Program-made: the position numbers and the translations under genes | Source of the DNA: Candidatus Megaera endosymbiont of Mesostigma viride | Lineage (GTDB): Bacteria; Pseudomonadota; Alphaproteobacteria; Rickettsiales; Rickettsiaceae | DNA: 64,000 bases | NCBI GenBank assembly: GCA_020410825.1 | Contig: CP084576.1 | Span: forward strand, 248,001 to 312,000 | Direction of reading: 5' to 3' | In this document: positions 36,105 through 46,877 of the stretch, piece by piece | Numbering within the stretch: position 1 is the stretch's first letter | Layout: the number at the start of each line of letters is the position of its first letter | The notes under the pieces: generated by a model | What the model was told of the DNA's origin: nothing | Database searches by the model: none | The model's input: only the letters and a program-made list of their open reading frames with translations

Positions 36105-39100
36105 ATGGATTATATAAGGGATTTACTGACGAAAAGCTTAAGGTTAACGGCCGTTAAATTACCGGTCGTATTTATATTTGCCTTATCCCTTATTATCAAT
36201 AATAACGCCAAGGCTGATACAATGGATACGGTTATTGATACTTTAACTAATCTTACTTGTGAAACTCAAGGTGTTGGTGGTTTGCTTAGATCTGAATTTT
36301 CTCATACTTGTATCCCAGCTCCATTTTTTACCTTTTTGGTAGCAAACTTGGTATCACCAGGACTTTATGCCAATACGCTGCTTAGGGTCAAGATTAATGA
36401 TAATGACCTTTTTCCAGGTGCTTGCACACGTGCCAACAGAATTGAATTTACCGATCAGAAATTAAGCTTTGCCATGTGCAATAACCTACAGCTTGAAGGA
36501 GCCAGGATGTTGGCATTAGTAAATGCAGTAGTACCTATTGCCTCAGCCATATTTACCGGCCAGGCACCCTGGGATGAAATCCAAAAAGCCTGGGATGTAC
36601 CTAAGGGGGATTATCATGAGATTTATCGCAACCAAAAGGAAGGCGATAGTGGAACGATGGTAGATATTGGCATCATACCTATTTTTCCTTGGAAAGTGAT
36701 TAAAGAAAAAGATAAAATGTGTGTTGCAACCCAAAGCTTTAGCGGATGGATAGCGATCGGTTGTAAATATATAAAAGAACCTTATCCAATATCTATTTAT
36801 TCTGATTTCTTGGATTTAAGTTCAGCTCAGGACATTCAAAATACCAGTACCGATTATAATAATATTTTATCATTGACCCAATGTTCTAATGCAGGAGGGT
36901 GTTATAAAAGGGCGGTCGACAATTCCAAGACCGGTATAGTAATGAGCGGTCCTATAATAGAATGCGTGAAAGAAATGATCGCAAAATTAATGATTAGCAA
37001 TGCCGTTTGTAGCTTTAGTGATGTTAAAACTGTACTAAATAGTGCGTCAAGAACTTCCAGTGCTCTTTTTCAGTTTCAAGTTAATATGCACAAGACAGTA
37101 GTAGCGTTACTGACTATCTATGTTATTATTTTTGGGTTTAAGATTATACTCGCTGGAGATATACCGCAAAAGGCGGAGATTGTGAATTTTGTAATTAAGT
37201 TTGTTTTTGTTGTTTATTTTTCAGTTGGGATTAACATCAGCCAAAATAGCGGTAATGATTTAAACAGGCTAGACGGTATGATAGAATGGGCTTTTCCTTT
37301 CTTGCTGGACGGCATGACGGATTTAGCTAGTTGGATAATTAGTGCAAGTCCTTCCGAACTCTGCAAGTTTTATTCAACTGATTATGCTCCAAATATGAGC
37401 CATATAGCCCTTTGGGATTCTCTTGATTGTAGAATTAGCCATTACCTAGGTCTTGACGTTATTCAAACTATGATTGTGGATAATGCTTCTAGAAATCATG
37501 ATTTTTCAAAATTAGATATACTTAGTTTTCCTATACCTCCGTATATTTATTTGCTAATACCAGCCGTGATTTCAGGTAATTTTACTTTAATTTCCTTAGC
37601 CCTGATGTACCCGCTGATGGTAATTTCAGTTGGAGCTTTTGTGGTTAATGCTACTGTTGTTTGTATGATATCTATAGTTGTTCTTGGGGTACTTGCTCCG
37701 CTTTTTGTACCTATGTATTTATTTAACTATACCAAAGGATACTTTGAATCTTGGGTAAAACTTCTTATTTCCTTTATGCTTCAACCTATGGTTGCAATTG
37801 TGTTTATGACTACAATGCTTTCAGTGTATGATTTTGGCTTTTACGGAACGTGTAAATATGATTACAGGGAAATAGCTTTTTCTGGCCCGGAGATGCAAAT
37901 GACAACCCTAAACGGAGCTTTAGGAACATATGTTCCAGGGGATAATGGCGGGGGTAGAGCGATTCGATATTACTATCTTGATAATGATTGGACAAAATAT
38001 GCAAATGATGAAGAAAAAAATGGGTGTATTAACAGTTTGGGCTTTATCTTAAACAACCCGATGGCTTGGTTATTTGATACTGGAGAGACGATAGTTTCAA
38101 ACGCAGTTATGCCTTGGATTGATGATGCTTCCGGAGATGAAGAGAAAAAGCGCTTTAATTTTCTTGATGCTATAAAGGGTTCTCCCGGGATGTTTTTTAA
38201 CATGCTAGAGGTAATCTATGAAAAAATAAAAACTCTGGCTTTAGCATTGTTAACGGCGTGTTTTACATTATATTTAATGCAGCATTTTAGTGAAACCCTG
38301 GCTGAATTTGCCGCAGATATGACCGAAGGTGTTTCAATAGGAAATATGGCAATCAAACCTCAGACTCTGTATAAAGCTGGTATGGCAGCGCTCAATGCCG
38401 CCGGAGCAGCCAAAGGCGCGGGAGACAAAAGTGCTGCCGGTGGAGGGGGTGCGGCAGATAAGATGTCGCAGGGGCGTAAAGGAGCAAGTGATAAATTTGC
38501 GACTACAGGAGGAGCAAGAGATAAAGTTTCTACGGGAAGTAGCAGAGCAGCAGGAGACAAAGTTTCTACTAGCACAGGAGAGGGTACTGGGCGCTCTTCT
38601 TCTATCAAACCAGCAGCAAAATCCTTATCTAGTGCTGAAGGGAGTAAGCCTGAGTCTGTTGACGGTAACGTTAAGCCAAAATCCCCTGATAAAGATAGTA
38701 GCAGGGTAGAGCAAATAGCAGATGATTCGGGTGAGCCAAGACCTCTAGCAAAAGCAGCTAGAGCCGTTATAAAAGCTGGTGAATCGCAAGTAGCAAAACT
38801 AGAGGATGTATCAAGTGATCAGGCATCTATTGATAGAGGTATGAAAGCAAAATCGTCTGGTCAAGATGATAGTAGAGGAGAACAAGATCGAAGAGCTTCT
38901 TCTGATGTGGAAGAACCAGGAGAAGGAAGCGGAATCAAAGATAAAGAATCGCAAGTAGGGCGGCGCAAGGACATTCCAGATGAACCTGCAACTTCCGTAG
39001 AAAAACCATTAAAAGCTGTAGATTTGCCATCGTTAAAATATAACGAATTTGCTACTGGATCAACTGCAGAATTATATTCCAAACTTTTGAAAGCTAATAA

Positions 39101-39308
39101 GGAAGGTTTTGTTGAACAACGTCTAGGTGATAGGCCACCTGCAGAGCGCCCTAATATTTTCTTTTCTGCGGTAAAGGATTTAGGAGCTGAGCATCCTATA
39201 ACTAAAGCTTTTGAAGAATATATGTTAACACAAGGTTTATCTCAAGATGATCTTAATACCATAAAACTTGCTGCCTTGAACTTTAAAAAACGAGGTGGGG
39301 ATGAATAA
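36105..39308 (+). CDS. rvhB6a: RvhB6a, VirB6-family polytopic protein with low-complexity tail
   Basis: A 1067-residue TrbL/VirB6 protein. A signal segment (about 17-37) is followed by a periplasmic region with paired Cys (to about 325), then the VirB6 core of several helices (about 325-600), another helix around 705-725, and a hydrophilic C-terminal third. The core shares the family signature (P-M-Y-L-F-N-Y-T-K-G-Y-F-E-S-W-V). Residues ~755-830 are rich in Gly, Ala, Ser and Lys with repeats of the D-K-x-S-T-G kind. VirB6 forms part of the inner-membrane channel. It starts 5 bases after rvhB4 and overlaps rvhB6b by 8 bases. Confidence 0.92.
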   Translation: MDYIRDLLTKSLRLTAVKLPVVFIFALSLIINNNAKADTMDTVIDTLTNLTCETQGVGGLLRSEFSHTCIPAPFFTFLVANLVSPGLYANTLLRVKINDNDLFPGACTRANRIEFTDQKLSFAMCNNLQLEGARMLALVNAVVPIASAIFTGQAPWDEIQKAWDVPKGDYHEIYRNQKEGDSGTMVDIGIIPIFPWKVIKEKDKMCVATQSFSGWIAIGCKYIKEPYPISIYSDFLDLSSAQDIQNTSTDYNNILSLTQCSNAGGCYKRAVDNSKTGIVMSGPIIECVKEMIAKLMISNAVCSFSDVKTVLNSASRTSSALFQFQVNMHKTVVALLTIYVIIFGFKIILAGDIPQKAEIVNFVIKFVFVVYFSVGINISQNSGNDLNRLDGMIEWAFPFLLDGMTDLASWIISASPSELCKFYSTDYAPNMSHIALWDSLDCRISHYLGLDVIQTMIVDNASRNHDFSKLDILSFPIPPYIYLLIPAVISGNFTLISLALMYPLMVISVGAFVVNATVVCMISIVVLGVLAPLFVPMYLFNYTKGYFESWVKLLISFMLQPMVAIVFMTTMLSVYDFGFYGTCKYDYREIAFSGPEMQMTTLNGALGTYVPGDNGGGRAIRYYYLDNDWTKYANDEEKNGCINSLGFILNNPMAWLFDTGETIVSNAVMPWIDDASGDEEKKRFNFLDAIKGSPGMFFNMLEVIYEKIKTLALALLTACFTLYLMQHFSETLAEFAADMTEGVSIGNMAIKPQTLYKAGMAALNAAGAAKGAGDKSAAGGGGAADKMSQGRKGASDKFATTGGARDKVSTGSSRAAGDKVSTSTGEGTGRSSSIKPAAKSLSSAEGSKPESVDGNVKPKSPDKDSSRVEQIADDSGEPRPLAKAARAVIKAGESQVAKLEDVSSDQASIDRGMKAKSSGQDDSRGEQDRRASSDVEEPGEGSGIKDKESQVGRRKDIPDEPATSVEKPLKAVDLPSLKYNEFATGSTAELYSKLLKANKEGFVEQRLGDRPPAERPNIFFSAVKDLGAEHPITKAFEEYMLTQGLSQDDLNTIKLAALNFKKRGGDE

Positions 39309-41322
39309 GCTAATCTTTCAATTAGTAATTTTTTTATTTATCAAATTAAGTTGTTGTAGTGCTTATGCAAGTTTTGGTGAGTCATGTGTTAATCTTCCGG
39401 CAGTTGATAATACAGGATATTTGATGAATGATACGGCATATGGGTATTTAGTAAAAAATATTGATATGACCACTAATATTCCTAACGGTTGTACGCAAGG
39501 CGGCAATATTTTAAGGTTTTGTATAAGAAATAATACTGCGAATCCTGTTTGTAGTCCTGTAAACATGAATTTGGGTGAGGTCAAAAAACTTCAGGAGATT
39601 AGTTCAAATCCAGATATTGGCGGGAATCCTTTGCTTTCTGATATCCAGGTTTCAGTGGAAGTGATAGAGAATAATTTATGCCTTATGATGCTTACTTCCC
39701 GTGGTAAGATGCCGGTAATTTGCCGTGCGTATAATTCCATTGTTGTTGATCCTGGTGTGGAGGGATCTGTTTGTCAGAATCTCGGTGCTTCATGTTATGA
39801 TGGTTCATCAAAAAGCCAATCCTTACTGAGCTTTTCTGGTATTACCATCAATTGTGTTCGCCAGACCCTCGATAAAGTATTTTACACCGGTAATGGTTGT
39901 TCCCAGACGGAAGACAGTATATATTTTACTTTATTAAGCCCGTTTCCATATTTTCAAGAAGCAATGAAGAAATCGATAGGAGCGGCTTTAATCCTATATG
40001 TGATGTTTTATGGTTTTAAGGTAGTATTAAATAATGAGTATGTACACTTAAATAAGGTTGCAGCGTTCATTTTAAAATTTCTCTTTGTAGTTTATTTTTC
40101 TGTAGGACTTGGTAACTATTATGATCAAACTGGTAAGAGCGTCAGTCATAATGGTATGACAGAGACGGTATTGCCTATGTTGCTGCAAATGACTTCTGAT
40201 TTTACCGAGATAGTTTTCCTCGCCGGCGGTTCTCAAGGATTATGTAATTACGATCCGAGCAAATATGAAGCTGGTTATGAGTTTTATAGAGTTTGGGATG
40301 CCATAGACTGTAGAGTCGGTTATTATTTTGGCATGCAATTGCTTTACAATCTTGGAAGTGCAGGCTTTTTAAGTGGTGGTTCTACTTCTGCTTATGGCAA
40401 TATTGCTAGTAGTGCTATAGATTTTGGGCCTCCAGGAACAGAAGTTATAGAAGCCCTAAGTAAGCCAGGAATGCTTACATTTTTTGTGGTAATGTTTGGC
40501 TTTTTTATGGCTGGGAACATAATCATAGTCTTGTGTGGTATGATTTTTGGCATAATATTTCTGTCGGTGATTTTTTATTTTTTAAATGTTTATTTGGTAT
40601 CGATGGTTACGCTTTATGTAATGGTTTATATCTCCCCAATTTTTGTTCCTATGTTATTGTTTGAAAGAACAAAAGGTTATTTTGATGCATGGACAAAAAT
40701 AATTGTTTCTTGTGCGCTTCAACCGGCTGTTGTTGGAGGGTTTGTAGCCTTGTTACTTACTATGTATGATTCCATTTTCTTTGGAAACTGCGAATATTTA
40801 AGGCACGATTATAACTCCTCCGGAATTAATTTTAGTACCTTTGAACTAAGAGAACCAGCAAGTGAACCAGAAAAATGTATAAATAGTACAGGATATAAAT
40901 TAATAAAATTTTATTTGGGCCAAGGGTGGGAGAAAAAAACACTTCTTATATTTGAAATTACAACACTTAGCGATTTCTTAGATTTAGCTCTAAATATGGT
41001 ATATATGATTGTATACGTATTTATATTTTATTTTGCAATTCAGTCTGTGAATGAATTTATTTCTGACCTCACAAGTGGGCCCAATATGTCATCAGTTGTT
41101 GTTTCGCCGACAGCCCTTATGGAAAAGGCAAAACAGGCAGCTGAATTTATTAAGGCTGCTGCCTCTAAAGATCCTCAAGCTGCTAAGACAGTGGCGTCTC
41201 AAGGTGAAAAATCAGAAACAGGGGGAGATAAAGGAGGAGAAGCTTCTGATAAAGCATCTACCGGCGGATCATCAAAAGAAGAAGCATCTGATACAATTTC
41301 TGCTCCTGGAGGTGGTAAGTAA
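39301..41322 (+). CDS. rvhB6b: RvhB6b, VirB6-family polytopic protein
   Basis: A 673-residue protein with a signal peptide (about 1-24, cut after Y-A-S), a Cys-rich periplasmic region, the VirB6 core with about six helices (about 225-500), a further helix around 565-585, and a short Gly/Ser/Lys/Glu tail. The ATG at 39301 is preferred because GAGGTGGGG stands just before it; a GTG two codons earlier is in frame. It overlaps rvhB6a by 8 bases and rvhB6c by 1 (TAATG). It is the most compact of the five paralogues. Confidence 0.92.
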   Translation: MNKLIFQLVIFLFIKLSCCSAYASFGESCVNLPAVDNTGYLMNDTAYGYLVKNIDMTTNIPNGCTQGGNILRFCIRNNTANPVCSPVNMNLGEVKKLQEISSNPDIGGNPLLSDIQVSVEVIENNLCLMMLTSRGKMPVICRAYNSIVVDPGVEGSVCQNLGASCYDGSSKSQSLLSFSGITINCVRQTLDKVFYTGNGCSQTEDSIYFTLLSPFPYFQEAMKKSIGAALILYVMFYGFKVVLNNEYVHLNKVAAFILKFLFVVYFSVGLGNYYDQTGKSVSHNGMTETVLPMLLQMTSDFTEIVFLAGGSQGLCNYDPSKYEAGYEFYRVWDAIDCRVGYYFGMQLLYNLGSAGFLSGGSTSAYGNIASSAIDFGPPGTEVIEALSKPGMLTFFVVMFGFFMAGNIIIVLCGMIFGIIFLSVIFYFLNVYLVSMVTLYVMVYISPIFVPMLLFERTKGYFDAWTKIIVSCALQPAVVGGFVALLLTMYDSIFFGNCEYLRHDYNSSGINFSTFELREPASEPEKCINSTGYKLIKFYLGQGWEKKTLLIFEITTLSDFLDLALNMVYMIVYVFIFYFAIQSVNEFISDLTSGPNMSSVVVSPTALMEKAKQAAEFIKAAASKDPQAAKTVASQGEKSETGGDKGGEASDKASTGGSSKEEASDTISAPGGGK

Positions 41323-44087
41323 TGAAAGGTAATAAATTTGCTTATTTACTTGGTATGGTCGGCCTTGCAATTTTAACGATGATAATATTATGGATAATAG
41401 CAATTATTGGTTCTATGGATCTAACGGATGGTTGTTTGTATCGATACAATTTGAGCGACCAAGGTAATTTATCTAATAGTGATGTTGTAAGTAATACTGT
41501 AATACTCAAAGCAACCGCCAATTATACAGGTTCTGATTCTGGTGTATCTTCTACCGGTGGAACTGGGGTAGCACTTGATCCAAGTGCTTACGGTAAATGG
41601 TTAAATACAAATTTGCGGTTAAAACCTGACCAGTTTGTGCAATTTTATATTAAGGGGGAAGTCAGTCTATGCAAGGCCTATATCCCAATAAATAATTTAC
41701 AACAAGATTCTAATTTAGATGTTGATGGTAAAAAAATTGAGATTCCAAGAGTAGAGGATCAGACTACTCCTCCAGTGTCATTAATACTTGATGCTAGAAC
41801 TCCAAATTGGAAGAACTTAACCGAGTTATACAGAAATGATAAATTTTATGTAGCTCTTTATCGTGAGAAGAAAACTACAGTATCTTCTAGCTCCATTTAT
41901 AATTATTTTACTAAAACGATGACAACAGCTGATTGTAGAGAGGGTAAAAGAACCTATAGTCCGATATGTGGTAGGTACAGCTTATGGAATGGCACGAATA
42001 GTTATGTGGGTAATTGTGAATGGGCCACTGATTGTGATGCTTGCGGACAATGTGGTTCTCATTGTAGTGAGTGGGACACATTCGGAGTGTTCTGTTGGGG
42101 ACACCAAATACCTGACTGTTGCTCATGTTATAAAAATGTTGCAGCTATAGCTCCTGAGCCTTATGCAAATAACGGTAGCCGTACTTATCCTGCTCCCTGG
42201 AGCGGTACTATTTCTGATCTGTGGAATGTTACTAGTCATAGTTGCAGTTCAGAGGCTGATTATATTAGGGGAACTTTCCAAAATCAAAAATATTTCTGGT
42301 TCAGTGCGAACGATCCTGTAGGTCTCATAAGTAGAATCGACAGTAGTGTTAACCCCACTAATGCAGGGAGTGCGGGTAGTAATTTTACCCGTGTACAGAT
42401 TGAAGCAGACCAAAGTTTTTATAATAATAGTACCGATTATCAAATTATAAAAATAGAAAAAGCAGGTTATAATGGCAGAGATGTTGGATATTTACAATAT
42501 AAATTAGCTGATGCTGACAATGCTTATAGTGATAATACGGGCGGTTTTGTACTTAATATAAAACAGACTAAATGCATTAGAACTAATGGCAATGGGATGA
42601 ACGATTCTATTCAAGGAAGGGGAGTCGTGCAATATGTTATTGCTGATTACGGTTCTAATCCAAATACTACTGCTCCGGTAAATATTGAAAATATTGTAGT
42701 TGATGCCGGTGGTAAGGGATCAATAACTGCTCCAAGCAGTGGTAGTGGGGGGTATTTATGGTTAAAAATTAATAATGCGCCAGAAGATTATAAAGATAGT
42801 TTTGGTCAATATACTGTTTCTTTCCTTTCTGACATAAGGCACGGTGGGTTTTATGATGACGTATTAAATCCTCTATTTGAAGGCTTAAAAACTAAAATAA
42901 AAACCACTTCTATAACGATATTTAAAAATATGACCTGTTATCAAGGGATTGGAGGAGCAGGTAACTGTACAAATTTCTTTAATTATATAAAAGGTCTTTT
43001 AAGCCTTTACATTATGTTCTATGGAGCAATGTTTTTACTTGGAATGGTAAAGATAAGCCAGACGGACATTGTAATTAGAGTAATAAAAATTGCATTTGTA
43101 GCTGGGCTTATGAATGATAAGACTTTTGCCTTTTTTAACGATTATGTTTTCGACTTTGTAACAGGGTTTTCTGATGCAATAATTGCAAATATGAGTGGGT
43201 ATAGCTTGTTTTCTAGTTCCACAAGCGTTTCAAACCCATTTATGTTTATGAATGAGGTATTTACTAAAATATTCTTGAGCAGTACTTTTGCTGCTCAAAT
43301 GATGGCGCTTCTTTCGATGGGAATTAATGGTGTTATTTATTTTATACTGCTATTTGTTTGTTTGGGGATAGTAATAATAGTTGGTTTTAGAGCGCTTGCT
43401 GTGTATTTAATGGCATATTTTGCTATTGCAGTGTTGATTGGTATAGCACCGTTATTCTTGACCTTTATTCTTTTTGAGAAAACACGTTACCTTTTTGATA
43501 ACTGGGTAAAATTTACTTTTAGGTATATGCTCGAACCTACCATTATGCTAGCCGGTATCATTATCCTTACTCAATTATTTACAATATTTTTAGATTACGT
43601 AATTGGGTATAGTGTATGTTGGAAATGTGCTATTCCGTTTAGAATACCTTTTCCTAGTATCCCTGGCTTTAATGCAGCATTTTTAGATGTCCCGCTTTTC
43701 TGTTTTAATTGGTTTGCTCCTTGGGGATTTGATTACAGAAGCAGTTCTATGGGAGTAAATATGCAAAATATTGTCATATTGTTGATGATTACTTACTGTA
43801 TGTGGGGGTATATAGAGCTTTCAGGCAAAATGGTTGCAAAACTTGCCGGTGGTGTAGGTGGACCTTCTGCAACAGCTATGGGTGCCGACATGTCAAACTG
43901 GGTAGAAAATAAGGCGCTGACAAAAGTTGGTTTAGATAAAGAGAGCAGACAAGAGATGCAAGGCAAAGCCAGAGAGAGGCTGCAAAGTATGGATAAAGGG
44001 CCACAAGGATCTATGAAGCCGGGAAATAGACATGATCGGTCTCCGGACGGAGGAGGGGGAGAAAAACCGGAAAGTAGTGAAAAATAG
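41322..44087 (+). CDS. rvhB6c: RvhB6c, VirB6-family protein with Cys-rich periplasmic domain
   Basis: A 921-residue protein. An N-terminal anchor helix (about 8-30) leads into a large periplasmic region (~30-530), then the VirB6 core (about 550-850) with the signature L-F-E-K-T-R-Y-L-F-D-N-W, and a polar tail. A cluster of 11 Cys lies between C205 and C269, with patterns such as C-D-A-C-G-Q-C-G-S-H-C, suggesting disulfides in the periplasm. A 75-base gap separates it from rvhB6d, the only sizeable gap among the B6 genes. Confidence 0.92.
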   Translation: MKGNKFAYLLGMVGLAILTMIILWIIAIIGSMDLTDGCLYRYNLSDQGNLSNSDVVSNTVILKATANYTGSDSGVSSTGGTGVALDPSAYGKWLNTNLRLKPDQFVQFYIKGEVSLCKAYIPINNLQQDSNLDVDGKKIEIPRVEDQTTPPVSLILDARTPNWKNLTELYRNDKFYVALYREKKTTVSSSSIYNYFTKTMTTADCREGKRTYSPICGRYSLWNGTNSYVGNCEWATDCDACGQCGSHCSEWDTFGVFCWGHQIPDCCSCYKNVAAIAPEPYANNGSRTYPAPWSGTISDLWNVTSHSCSSEADYIRGTFQNQKYFWFSANDPVGLISRIDSSVNPTNAGSAGSNFTRVQIEADQSFYNNSTDYQIIKIEKAGYNGRDVGYLQYKLADADNAYSDNTGGFVLNIKQTKCIRTNGNGMNDSIQGRGVVQYVIADYGSNPNTTAPVNIENIVVDAGGKGSITAPSSGSGGYLWLKINNAPEDYKDSFGQYTVSFLSDIRHGGFYDDVLNPLFEGLKTKIKTTSITIFKNMTCYQGIGGAGNCTNFFNYIKGLLSLYIMFYGAMFLLGMVKISQTDIVIRVIKIAFVAGLMNDKTFAFFNDYVFDFVTGFSDAIIANMSGYSLFSSSTSVSNPFMFMNEVFTKIFLSSTFAAQMMALLSMGINGVIYFILLFVCLGIVIIVGFRALAVYLMAYFAIAVLIGIAPLFLTFILFEKTRYLFDNWVKFTFRYMLEPTIMLAGIIILTQLFTIFLDYVIGYSVCWKCAIPFRIPFPSIPGFNAAFLDVPLFCFNWFAPWGFDYRSSSMGVNMQNIVILLMITYCMWGYIELSGKMVAKLAGGVGGPSATAMGADMSNWVENKALTKVGLDKESRQEMQGKARERLQSMDKGPQGSMKPGNRHDRSPDGGGGEKPESSEK

Positions 44088-44162
44088 TGGTGTAGGAAAG
44101 CACAGGGTTTATGCAGATGGTGTTAGGTAATATAAGGCAGCAGTATTTAATTTAGGCAAAAA

Positions 44163-46877
44163 ATGAAATTAACCAGTAAAATATTATTAGTTATTATATC
44201 GGTAATGCAGGCCTTTATAGCTAGTGCTTATGGTGACGATAGGGTTTTTGATTGGATGAATGCAGATATAATGTCTTTTTCTCCTTCTCCAAGATGTATT
44301 GAAGTTCCTACTTTTTCAAGTGTGAATCAATCGCATAAGAATCTTAATGTTGAAAATCCGGATGTATGGATGCCAGCAGGTGTCCATGTTGACCAGGATA
44401 AAATGCTTTCAATGTCTTGGAATACTAAGGGAGTTTCACCACGACCGCAAAAGTATCGTGTATTATACAGAATTGATCCTAGATTTAACCAACCTCAGAT
44501 TTTTATTCAAAAATATGATTATGTAGAGCAAAAGTATATAACCGATTTTAATAATTATAGATCCAAGATTTTACCTTATTACCAGCGGAATTATGTGTTT
44601 TCTGCTACACGGTTTGGTGATTTTAATGATTACTTTAATTTTGTTGATAGACAGAAAATCACAGTACAAAAAAATGATGTAGTTAATATTACACTTGATG
44701 CTAATGGCAATTTTTTTGGTTCAGATGGTGATATGCAGGGAGGGCTTGGAAATGATGGAAATCCTATTAGTATTTTTACTGATAGCTCTTCGGCAGTCCT
44801 TCGAAATAAGGTGATGTATGCTTTGCCCAGTAGATGGTGCTCAGATATTATCACTCCTACTGCTACTGATTATGCTAGCCGTTGTCTACCAGTACCCGGG
44901 AAATACCTTAATCTGGGAGATCAGATACCTCAGTTAGTAGGGAAAGTTTCGGACAGCTATTTTACTTCCAAGATTAACTCTATTCCTTCATGTCCTGATA
45001 ATGCTGATGGAGCAGATAATCCGGTATGTTTTTATGATAAGGGAAGGGGATTTAAAGTTGATATTGGAGGAGTGACTATTAAGGATTCTCAGCAGAAATT
45101 TGTGTATTCCTCATTTAGTGGTAAATACTTTCTATATCATTATTCCGATTCTGCTGGCGACCTAAATTTTACAACTCCGTGGCCGATTACTGGGATGTAC
45201 GGTAATAATTTTCTTCAACAGATGATTCAATGGACAGATTTTGATACCAGTAGCGTAGATATATTTAACTATATTAACCTATTTATTTATCTGAATGCTA
45301 ATATCTTAACTCCTGTTAATTTTTTTTATTTCGGTGGGTATTCCATGGAAATTGAAATTGGACAGGCAAATGCTGTGATAAGTCCGGATGATTTAAGAAA
45401 TTTAAAAGTTGAGTATTATATTGCGGAATCAGGCGCTCCTGAGAGTACTACTATAGGTAATGATTTACAGCAGAATTTCAAAGGGAATGCTTATACATCT
45501 GGTTGGTTGTGGTTAAAGGTTTCAGGAGTTCCTAACCTCTCAGGAAATATAAATGTTAATATAGCAAATTATACGGGATCTACATGGTTTTCTAGTGTAG
45601 TTTACGGTGATTTGGTTTCTCCTCTGAGAGATAAATATAATGAATTAAGTCGTATAATTTATGAAAAATTGGTGAGTAATCCAACGTTGCAGGCTATCGC
45701 AAAAAGCTGCCTTGTAATATATATAATAATATATGGCCTGGCTTTCCTAGCAGGTGCAGTTCAAATTACTGTAACTGATATAGTTATAAGAGTGTTAAAG
45801 GTGGGATTAATAGTAGCATTATTTAGCGAAACCAGCTGGTCGTTTTTTAATGATAATTTATTTAAAATTTTTGTTTCTGGAAGTGATTACCTGCTCACTA
45901 CAGTTGTAGGTGTTACAAGTACTGTAGGTAATGTATTTGGATTTATAGATCCTATTTTTGATAGATATGGTAATGGTGATGTATGGGCTTTACTTGCCAT
46001 TCAGCTATTACAAATACATAACGGCTTGGCCTTTTTTGCATGCTTAGCTATTTATTCAATGTTAATTTATCTTAGGGCGGTGCTCGAGGTAATTATAAGC
46101 TATTGCCTTGCCTTTTTAGGGCTGGCAGTAATGATATCACTTGCACCGTTTTTTATAATACTAATCCTTTTTGAACAAACAAGAAGCCTTTTTGATAATT
46201 GGCTTTCGACATTATTTAGTTACATGCTGCAACCTACTGTGTTATTAGTATTTTTTCTCCTTATAGACCAGTTAATGGGTGAATATATAACGGGTGTGGT
46301 AGTTAAAGCTTGTTGGGGAGTTTTAATCCCGCTTAAAATCTCTATCGATCTACATAATATTGGTATACCAATTAGTTTTTCATTTTCATTACCGTTTTTA
46401 TCTGGTATTCCCTTCTATATTCCGGTGGTAAGCGATATTGGCTCAATTGATGATTTTTTCAATGCTAAGGGAACTTTTGTAAGAGTCGCAACCTCTGGGT
46501 TTATATTTTTTATATATTGTAAACTATCAGCCGGTTTAATAGATTATATAACAATTATTACTAATTCCTTGACTGGTGTAACTCCAGCTAGACAAGAAGG
46601 GGAATTGCAGGATGTAAAGAGTGCGAATCCTGTACATAACATAATGGGTGATATTCAAAAAGTTACAAGCCCTGTTACTTCTGTTCCACGGAAAGTTGCT
46701 AGTTTTGCAAAAGAGAAATTTATTGATCAAAAAATAACTCATCGTGAAAAAGGCAAGGTGGATGACCCTGATTATAGCGGAATTAAGAAAAGCTCCTCTA
46801 GCGGGGATGATGGTGGGGATATAGATAGTAGCCCTAAACCAGAAATACCTAGAGGAAAAGGGGGGGCAAATGAATAA
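44163..46877 (+). CDS. rvhB6d: RvhB6d, VirB6-family polytopic protein
   Basis: A 904-residue protein with a signal peptide (about 1-21, A-S-A-Y-G-D), a periplasmic region of about 480 residues, the VirB6 core (about 510-820) with L-F-E-Q-T-R-S-L-F-D-N-W, and a Lys/Ser/Gly/Asp-rich tail. It is closely related in layout to rvhB6c, including the W-L-W-L-K-V segment before the first core helix (Y-L-W-L-K-I in rvhB6c). It encodes an inner-membrane channel component of the rvh T4SS. An AGG lies about 8 bases before the ATG. Confidence 0.92.
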   Translation: MKLTSKILLVIISVMQAFIASAYGDDRVFDWMNADIMSFSPSPRCIEVPTFSSVNQSHKNLNVENPDVWMPAGVHVDQDKMLSMSWNTKGVSPRPQKYRVLYRIDPRFNQPQIFIQKYDYVEQKYITDFNNYRSKILPYYQRNYVFSATRFGDFNDYFNFVDRQKITVQKNDVVNITLDANGNFFGSDGDMQGGLGNDGNPISIFTDSSSAVLRNKVMYALPSRWCSDIITPTATDYASRCLPVPGKYLNLGDQIPQLVGKVSDSYFTSKINSIPSCPDNADGADNPVCFYDKGRGFKVDIGGVTIKDSQQKFVYSSFSGKYFLYHYSDSAGDLNFTTPWPITGMYGNNFLQQMIQWTDFDTSSVDIFNYINLFIYLNANILTPVNFFYFGGYSMEIEIGQANAVISPDDLRNLKVEYYIAESGAPESTTIGNDLQQNFKGNAYTSGWLWLKVSGVPNLSGNINVNIANYTGSTWFSSVVYGDLVSPLRDKYNELSRIIYEKLVSNPTLQAIAKSCLVIYIIIYGLAFLAGAVQITVTDIVIRVLKVGLIVALFSETSWSFFNDNLFKIFVSGSDYLLTTVVGVTSTVGNVFGFIDPIFDRYGNGDVWALLAIQLLQIHNGLAFFACLAIYSMLIYLRAVLEVIISYCLAFLGLAVMISLAPFFIILILFEQTRSLFDNWLSTLFSYMLQPTVLLVFFLLIDQLMGEYITGVVVKACWGVLIPLKISIDLHNIGIPISFSFSLPFLSGIPFYIPVVSDIGSIDDFFNAKGTFVRVATSGFIFFIYCKLSAGLIDYITIITNSLTGVTPARQEGELQDVKSANPVHNIMGDIQKVTSPVTSVPRKVASFAKEKFIDQKITHREKGKVDDPDYSGIKKSSSSGDDGGDIDSSPKPEIPRGKGGANE

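Noticed and set aside
38395-38709. A 104-codon plus-strand frame overlapping the RvhB6a tail.
   Set aside because: Repetitive low-complexity coding DNA often leaves alternative frames open; the Gln/Glu/Leu-rich product looks like a frame artefact.
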